A model generated the notes under the pieces. It did not search any database. It was not told the DNA's origin and saw only the letters and a program-made list of their open reading frames with translations. From Candidatus Cloacimonadota bacterium (lineage in GTDB: Bacteria > Cloacimonadota > Cloacimonadia > Cloacimonadales > Cloacimonadaceae), in NCBI GenBank assembly GCA_016875595.1, contig VGPI01000022.1, positions 1 through 16,084 of the forward strand: a DNA stretch of 16,084 bases, read 5' to 3'. Position numbers and translations under genes: made by a program. Numbering within the stretch: the stretch's first letter is position 1; the number at the start of each line of letters is the position of its first letter. Shown one piece after another: positions 11,825 through 16,084 of the stretch.

Positions 11825-13222
11825 ATGATGCAGATCTATAATACGATGACCCGCAAGAAAGAGGCTTTCATCCCCCTGGAAGAGGGGAAGATCCGGCTTT
11901 ATACCTGCGGTCCGACGGTATATAACTACTTTCATATCGGCAATGCCCGTACATTTATCTTCTTTGATGTGATGCGCCGCTATTTTGAATTTCGGGGATA
12001 TGAGGTGACGTACGTGCAAAACATCACTGATATCGACGATAAGATCATTGCACAGTCGCTCGAGGAAGGGATCGACTTTCAGCAGATCGGCGCTAAATAT
12101 ACCGCTGCCTTTTTGGATGATAGCGCTGCACTCGGAATACGCCCGCCCGATCATCTGCCCAAAGCGACGGATTTTGTCCCGCAGATGATCGATCTGATCG
12201 CGCAATTGGTGGAAAAAGGCAATGCCTACGAGGCAAATGGGGACGTCTATTTCGATACTGCCGCCCTGCCCGAATACGGCAAGCTCTCCGGCAAAAAGAC
12301 CGAGGAACAACTCGCCGGCGCCAGGGTGGAAGAAAACTATCAAAAACGGCATCCGGCGGACTTTACACTGTGGAAACGATCCAAACCGGGAGAGCCGGTC
12401 TGGCAGAGTCCCTGGGGTGAAGGTCGTCCCGGCTGGCATACCGAATGCGTGGTGATGTCACGCCAGTTTCTGGGTGAGACCTTTGATATCCATGGTGGCG
12501 GGATCGACCTCATCTTTCCGCATCATGAGAATGAACTGGCTCAGGCGATGGCATTAAGCGGCAATCCACCGGCAAAATACTGGATGCACAATGGCTTCCT
12601 CAATATCGGCGGCGAGAAGATGTCCAAGAGCTTGAAGAATTTCCATACCGCCCGTGACATCCTCCGGGAATATGATGCCGCCAGCATCCGCTTCTTCTTC
12701 CTGAGTAAACACTACCGCAGCCCGATTGATTTTGACCGCGAACTGATCGCCGAAGCAGACCGGGCGGTGAAAAACCTCAATTCTGCTTTGAAGAGTGTAG
12801 ATGCGATGGAATTGCTTGATCCGAATAATATTGATGATCCGTCGGTGGAGGCAGTACAGGAATTTACCGCGGCTATGGACGATGATCTGAATACCGCCAA
12901 GGCGCTGGCTGTGCTGTTTGATCTGGCGCATAAGACCCGGAATGCCACGCTGCCGATGCCGGAGCGCTTGAATAACGGACGCCGGTTGATTAAACTGGGA
13001 CAGGTCCTGGGGTTCTTTGCCGATCCGGAGGCAATACTAAGCCCCAAAGCGGGGGATCTGAGCAAGAGTTTGATTGAATTGATCATCTCCTACCGGAATG
13101 CAGCCCGGCAAAACAAAGATTGGGCGTCGTCTGACCGCTTCCGTGACGACCTGGCAGCACTGGGCATCATGCTCAAAGATACCAAAGACGGATGCCATTG
13201 GAGCATCGAGGAGCCACAATGA
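11825..13222 (+). CDS. cysS: Cysteinyl-tRNA synthetase
   Basis: 465 residues from ATG 11825, close to the 461 of E. coli CysRS. GGAG (11813-11816) is 8 bases before this ATG. ATG 11819 is only 2 bases from it, and ATG 11828 is also possible. The class I signatures are present: HIGN (37-40, the HIGH motif) and KMSKS (265-269). The zinc ligands C28 (YTCGPT), C208 (HTEC), the HH pair at 233-234 and E237 match the known positions. The enzyme charges tRNA-Cys with cysteine using ATP in the cytoplasm. Its TGA overlaps the ATG of the next gene by ATGA, so it heads a three-gene operon. The leader contains competing CCGG pairings that might matter for control, but no T-box was recognised. Confidence 0.96.
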   Translation: MMQIYNTMTRKKEAFIPLEEGKIRLYTCGPTVYNYFHIGNARTFIFFDVMRRYFEFRGYEVTYVQNITDIDDKIIAQSLEEGIDFQQIGAKYTAAFLDDSAALGIRPPDHLPKATDFVPQMIDLIAQLVEKGNAYEANGDVYFDTAALPEYGKLSGKKTEEQLAGARVEENYQKRHPADFTLWKRSKPGEPVWQSPWGEGRPGWHTECVVMSRQFLGETFDIHGGGIDLIFPHHENELAQAMALSGNPPAKYWMHNGFLNIGGEKMSKSLKNFHTARDILREYDAASIRFFFLSKHYRSPIDFDRELIAEADRAVKNLNSALKSVDAMELLDPNNIDDPSVEAVQEFTAAMDDDLNTAKALAVLFDLAHKTRNATLPMPERLNNGRRLIKLGQVLGFFADPEAILSPKAGDLSKSLIELIISYRNAARQNKDWASSDRFRDDLAALGIMLKDTKDGCHWSIEEPQ

Positions 13223-14055
13223 AAATGTATAAACGGATCATAATAATACTAATCCTGCTTGCCGGCACCACCGTTGCGCTGTTGTACTTTGTGCCGGGAA
13301 AGGACGCTATCCTGGCTGGTCCGCAGAGCATCGTCTATGACGCCACGAATGATGTCTATTACATTTCCAACGGCAGTTCCAACAGCATTGTTGCGATGGA
13401 TGCCGAAGGTAACTACACGGGGTTTGTGAACAAGGGCTTGAACCAACCCCGCGGACTGATCATGGCCGGTGCCAATCTCTGGGTGGTGGAACCACAGCGG
13501 ATTAGCGCTATCGACCTGCTGAAGAAAACGATCGCCTATAGTATTGATCTGCCGGAGTCGAAGAGCCTGACCGACATCGCTGCCGATGAAAATGGCATGC
13601 TGTATGTCACTGATACCGGTGGTGATTGCCTATGGGTGGTCGATCCCTCCACCCGGGAAAAGACGCGGGTCAGCGATCCCCGTCTGTCCAAACCGACCGG
13701 TATTGTCTATGATCATCCGCGTTATCAGATGCTGCTGGTCAGTGGGGCGGATTATTCACCTGTATTTGCCTATGACATCCGCGCTCAAACACTTGATATC
13801 CACATGGATACGCTCTATGGAGACCTGCGCGGCATTGCCATCGATCCCGAGACCGGGGCGATCTATTTCTCTAGTGTAAAACAAAAGATGATCGTCGAGA
13901 TCACACTGGCAAGAAACCGTCCGGAACCGTTCATCAGGGATATCGACAGTGTCGGGGACATGATCTTTGACGCCAACCATAATGCCCTGCAAGTTCCGCT
14001 GATCAAACAGAATACCATCAAACTGATAGAACTGGGACAGGATAGCTCTTTATGA
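13219..14055 (+). CDS. Membrane-anchored NHL/SMP-30-like beta-propeller
   Basis: 278 residues from ATG 13219, which overlaps the cysS stop (ATGA) and has GAGGAG 6 bases upstream. Residues 1-27 hold Lys/Arg followed by a hydrophobic helix (IIIILILLAGTTVALLYFV) with no clear cleavage site, so the protein is probably tethered with its bulk outside the cytoplasm. The rest repeats a blade pattern: GPQSIVYDATNDVYYIS, then LNQPRGLIMAGANLWVV, LTDIAADENGMLYVTD, LSKPTGIVYDHPRYQMLLV and LRGIAIDPETGAIYFSS. This fits an NHL/SMP-30-type propeller of five or six blades. Such domains bind ligands or proteins, or act as lactonases. The substrate cannot be told from sequence. It is coupled at both ends to enzyme genes (cysS, aldolase), an arrangement without an obvious reason. 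Confidence 0.8.
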   Translation: MKMYKRIIIILILLAGTTVALLYFVPGKDAILAGPQSIVYDATNDVYYISNGSSNSIVAMDAEGNYTGFVNKGLNQPRGLIMAGANLWVVEPQRISAIDLLKKTIAYSIDLPESKSLTDIAADENGMLYVTDTGGDCLWVVDPSTREKTRVSDPRLSKPTGIVYDHPRYQMLLVSGADYSPVFAYDIRAQTLDIHMDTLYGDLRGIAIDPETGAIYFSSVKQKMIVEITLARNRPEPFIRDIDSVGDMIFDANHNALQVPLIKQNTIKLIELGQDSSL

Positions 14056-15086
14056 TCCCAGTCAGCTTTGGCAGTGATAACCACTCCGGTGTTCACCCCA
14101 TTGTATTGGATGCGTTGAATCGGGCAAACAATGACTTCTGCGTTGCGTATGGCGAAGAGGAGTTTTCGCACGGGATCGAGAACAGGATAGCGACCTTCTT
14201 TGGAGGTAACTGCCGGGTCTGGTTCACCATGACCGGAACCGGAGCCAATGTCTTGTCAATCCAATACCTGATGCACTCTTACCACTGTGTGATCTGTGCT
14301 CACACCGCTCATATCAATGTGCATGAGTGCGGAGCGGTGCAGAAATTCACTCAGGCACGACTGCTGCCGATCACCACTGAAGACGGAAAACTATCACCGG
14401 AGCTGATCGCCCCGCACTTGGAAGGCAAAGGCGATGTTCATATGTCGCAATACCGGATCATCTCCATCTCTCAGGCAACAGAGACCGGATTGGTCTATAC
14501 GGTGGCTGAACTCCGGACACTGGCGGACTTTGCCCATGCCAATGATATGCTGCTCCATGTCGATGGCGCGCGTCTGGCTAATGCGCTGGTGGCTTGTAAT
14601 ACCGAGCCTTCTGTGATGTTCCGGGATGCGGGAGTGGATATTGTGTCCTTTGGTGGCACGAAGAACGGACTGATGTTTGGCGAGGCGATCATCTCCTATC
14701 TGCCCGACCGGGAAGATGACCTGATCTTTTACCGCAAACAGGCAGCACAACTTTACTCCAAGATGAGATATATCGCTGCTCAATATGATGCTTATCTCAC
14801 TGATGATCTGTGGCGTCAGAATGCCATCCAGGCAAACCGGATGACAGCCCTCCTTGCCGATGAATTGGAAAAACTCCCCGGCGTCATCATCACCCAGCCG
14901 GTGGAGGCAAATGCCCTCTTTGCCATCATGCCCCGGCACAAGATCGCACCGTTGATGGATAAGTATCATTTCTATATGTGGGATGACTGCCGCAATGAAG
15001 TGCGCCTGATGTGTTCTTTCAATACCGAGCCGGAGCACATCGATCAGTTTATTAGGGATTATCTGAGTATTCCTGATCCGGAGTGA
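14052..15086 (+). CDS. Threonine aldolase family PLP enzyme
   Basis: 344 residues, the normal size for low-specificity L-threonine aldolases (fold type I, beta-eliminating lyase family). Visible signatures are FGSDNHSGVHP at the start, YGEEE (33-37), FTMTGTGAN (58-66, phosphate-binding), the aromatic/histidine region HTAHINVHECGA (84-95), LLHVDGARLANA (D171 and R174) and SFGGTKNG with the PLP lysine K204. The reaction is cleavage of L-(allo)threonine to glycine and acetaldehyde; related lyases of similar sequence exist, so the exact substrate is not proven. The ATG overlaps the previous stop (ATGA) and the ribosome binding site is weak, so coupling is likely. The gene ends just before the 84-bp repeat array and faces tgt. 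Confidence 0.9.
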   Translation: MIPVSFGSDNHSGVHPIVLDALNRANNDFCVAYGEEEFSHGIENRIATFFGGNCRVWFTMTGTGANVLSIQYLMHSYHCVICAHTAHINVHECGAVQKFTQARLLPITTEDGKLSPELIAPHLEGKGDVHMSQYRIISISQATETGLVYTVAELRTLADFAHANDMLLHVDGARLANALVACNTEPSVMFRDAGVDIVSFGGTKNGLMFGEAIISYLPDREDDLIFYRKQAAQLYSKMRYIAAQYDAYLTDDLWRQNAIQANRMTALLADELEKLPGVIITQPVEANALFAIMPRHKIAPLMDKYHFYMWDDCRNEVRLMCSFNTEPEHIDQFIRDYLSIPDPE

Positions 15087-15087
15087 T

Positions 15088-15414
15088 GTGTCGCCCCTCC
15101 GGGGCTTGGTCTTGGGGTGCTGGCTGCCGGTGTGCAGGGGTTCCGCTTCGCTACACACCCTGCCTATGAAGGTGTCGCCCCTCCGGGGCTTGGTCTTGGG
15201 GTGCTGGCTGCCGGTGTGCAGGGGTTCCGCTTCGCTACACACCCTGCCTATGAAGGTGTCGCCCCTCCGGGGCTTGGTTATGGTGTCGCCCCTCCGGGGC
15301 TTGGTCTTGGGGTGCTGGCTGCCGGTGTGCAGGGGCTCCGCTTCGCTACACACCCTGCCTATGAAGGTGTCGCCCCTCCGGGGCTTGGTTATGGTGTCGC
15401 CCCTCCGGGGCTTA
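15088..15414. repeat. 84/27-bp tandem repeat array
   Basis: Full 84-bp units lie at 15088-15171, 15172-15255 and 15283-15366. Short 27-bp units lie at 15256-15282 and 15367-15393, with a truncated one at 15394-15414. Units 1 and 2 are identical; unit 3 differs by one base (15336). Each unit starts GTGTCGCCCCTCCGGGGCTT, containing the hairpin GCCCC-TCC-GGGGC. The short unit is the long one with an internal deletion. The long unit also holds GGTGTG...CACACC and GCAGGG...CCCTGC complements. Both lengths are multiples of 3, so several frames stay open through the array; I treat those as chance. It sits between convergent genes and may end transcription from both sides. Confidence 0.9.
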
Positions 15415-15443
15415 TAATGTGGTCGTCGCCCCTACGATGGGTA

Positions 15444-16084
15444 CTATTCCACCATGCTGTCCACAAGCGGTAGCATCTCGTCCATGAACTGCTGATATCT
15501 GTTTTCCAGTATCGCCTGCCGTGCCATCTGCATCAGTTCCTGATAGAAATACAAGCTATGGATGGTGGTCAGGCGCATGCCGAGGATCTCGTTCATAGTG
15601 ATCAGATGCCGGATGTAAGCACGCGAGAAGTGACGGCAGGTGTAACAGTTACACAATGGGTCGATGGACTTGAAGTCCTGTTTGTAACGCGCCGCTTTGA
15701 TGATCATCTTGCCATAACGGGTAAAAATACTGCCCTTCCGGGCGTTTCGCGTGGGCATGACGCAATCGAACATATCCACTCCGTTGGCGATGTTGCGCAA
15801 GAGGTCTGCCGGAGTGCCCACACCCATCAGATACCGAGGCTTATCCATAGGCAGGATGTCATGCATAAAAGCGGTGATCCGCAGCATGTCCGGTTTTGAT
15901 TCGCCCACTGCCAGCCCACCGATGGAATAGCCGTCAAAGTCCATCTCCATCAGTTTCCTTGCGCTATGCTCGCGTAAGTCCTCATATACTCCGCCCTGAA
16001 CGATGCCAAACAGTGCTTGCCGTTCCTGATTGCGAAATGCCTCTTTACCCCGAGCTGCCCATTTAAGCGTAAGGCGTAAGCTCT
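15444..16084 (-). CDS. tgt: Queuine tRNA-ribosyltransferase, C-terminal part
   Basis: The frame enters from the right edge and ends at TAG 15446-15444, giving about 213 residues, roughly the C-terminal 55-60 percent of Tgt. Reading starts in SLRLTLKWAARGKEAF, followed by QALFGIVQGGVYEDLRE (the substrate-binding IVQGG loop), YSIGGLAVGE, and DMFDCVMPTRNARKG with the catalytic Asp and the PTRNAR contact region. The zinc site is CNCYTC followed by the IH histidine (C-x-C-x2-C-x25-H). The enzyme exchanges guanine 34 for preQ1 in tRNAs with GUN anticodons. It has a normal bacterial C-terminus. The true start and any queA/yajC neighbours lie outside the window. Confidence 0.95.
   Translation of the reverse strand, partial: SLRLTLKWAARGKEAFRNQERQALFGIVQGGVYEDLREHSARKLMEMDFDGYSIGGLAVGESKPDMLRITAFMHDILPMDKPRYLMGVGTPADLLRNIANGVDMFDCVMPTRNARKGSIFTRYGKMIIKAARYKQDFKSIDPLCNCYTCRHFSRAYIRHLITMNEILGMRLTTIHSLYFYQELMQMARQAILENRYQQFMDEMLPLVDSMVE

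Noticed and set aside
14394..15353. Minus-strand 319-codon ORF with repeated peptide
   Set aside because: It is antisense to the threonine aldolase gene and its repeated part is simply the 84-bp array read in one frame.
15088..15473. Plus ORFs of 109 and 118 codons in the array
   Set aside because: Produced by repeat units whose lengths are multiples of three; no ribosome binding site, low-complexity product.

Overview
This looks like a chromosome segment from a Gram-negative-type, anaerobe-like bacterium. Candidatus Cloacimonadota or a neighbouring lineage of the Bacteroidota/FCB side is my best guess. The hints are a secreted protein with an adhesin-like FE-...-GW start, a lipid-phosphatase-type PAP2 protein, ribosomal protein S1 with long acidic tails, a multidomain CoA-disulfide reductase, and short repeats in the gaps. 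The taxonomic call is inference; no rRNA or marker alignment was possible.

Layout. (1) 1-224, minus: the first 74 codons of a secreted protein. (2) 225-2192: a gene-poor stretch with degenerate TATCA-type repeats that resemble IS21-family ends, a doubtful minus ORF (1027-1332), a 38-pair inverted repeat (1345-1432) touching the ribosome binding site of an orphan basic protein (1439-1885), a 15-bp tandem repeat, the lemA terminator, and a 22-bp degenerate array that begins at the lemA stop codon. (3) 2193-11063, minus: CoA-disulfide reductase, cmk, ispH, rpsA, PAP2 phosphatase, lemA, in that order of transcription. cmk/ispH and ispH/rpsA overlap by 4 and 7 bases. (4) 11172-11456, minus: a small ten-cysteine DUF3795-like protein. 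(5) 11457-11824: an intergenic region rich in inverted repeats. (6) 11825-15086, plus: cysS, a membrane-anchored beta-propeller protein and a threonine aldolase family gene, joined by two ATGA overlaps. (7) 15088-15414: an 84/27-bp repeat array between convergent genes. (8) 15444-16084, minus: the C-terminal part of tgt.

The minus cluster combines nucleotide metabolism (CMP kinase), isoprenoid synthesis (IspH), translation (S1) and envelope functions (PAP2, LemA). It is preceded by a near-consensus sigma70 promoter in front of the sulfur/thiol redox gene. The plus cluster pairs cysteinyl-tRNA synthesis with an amino-acid PLP enzyme. The parts least explained by known biology are the orphan gene with its iteron-like palindrome, the repeat array grown around the lemA stop codon, and the start-codon hairpin of the PAP2 gene. 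I see no CRISPR array, no tRNA or rRNA, and no intact transposase.
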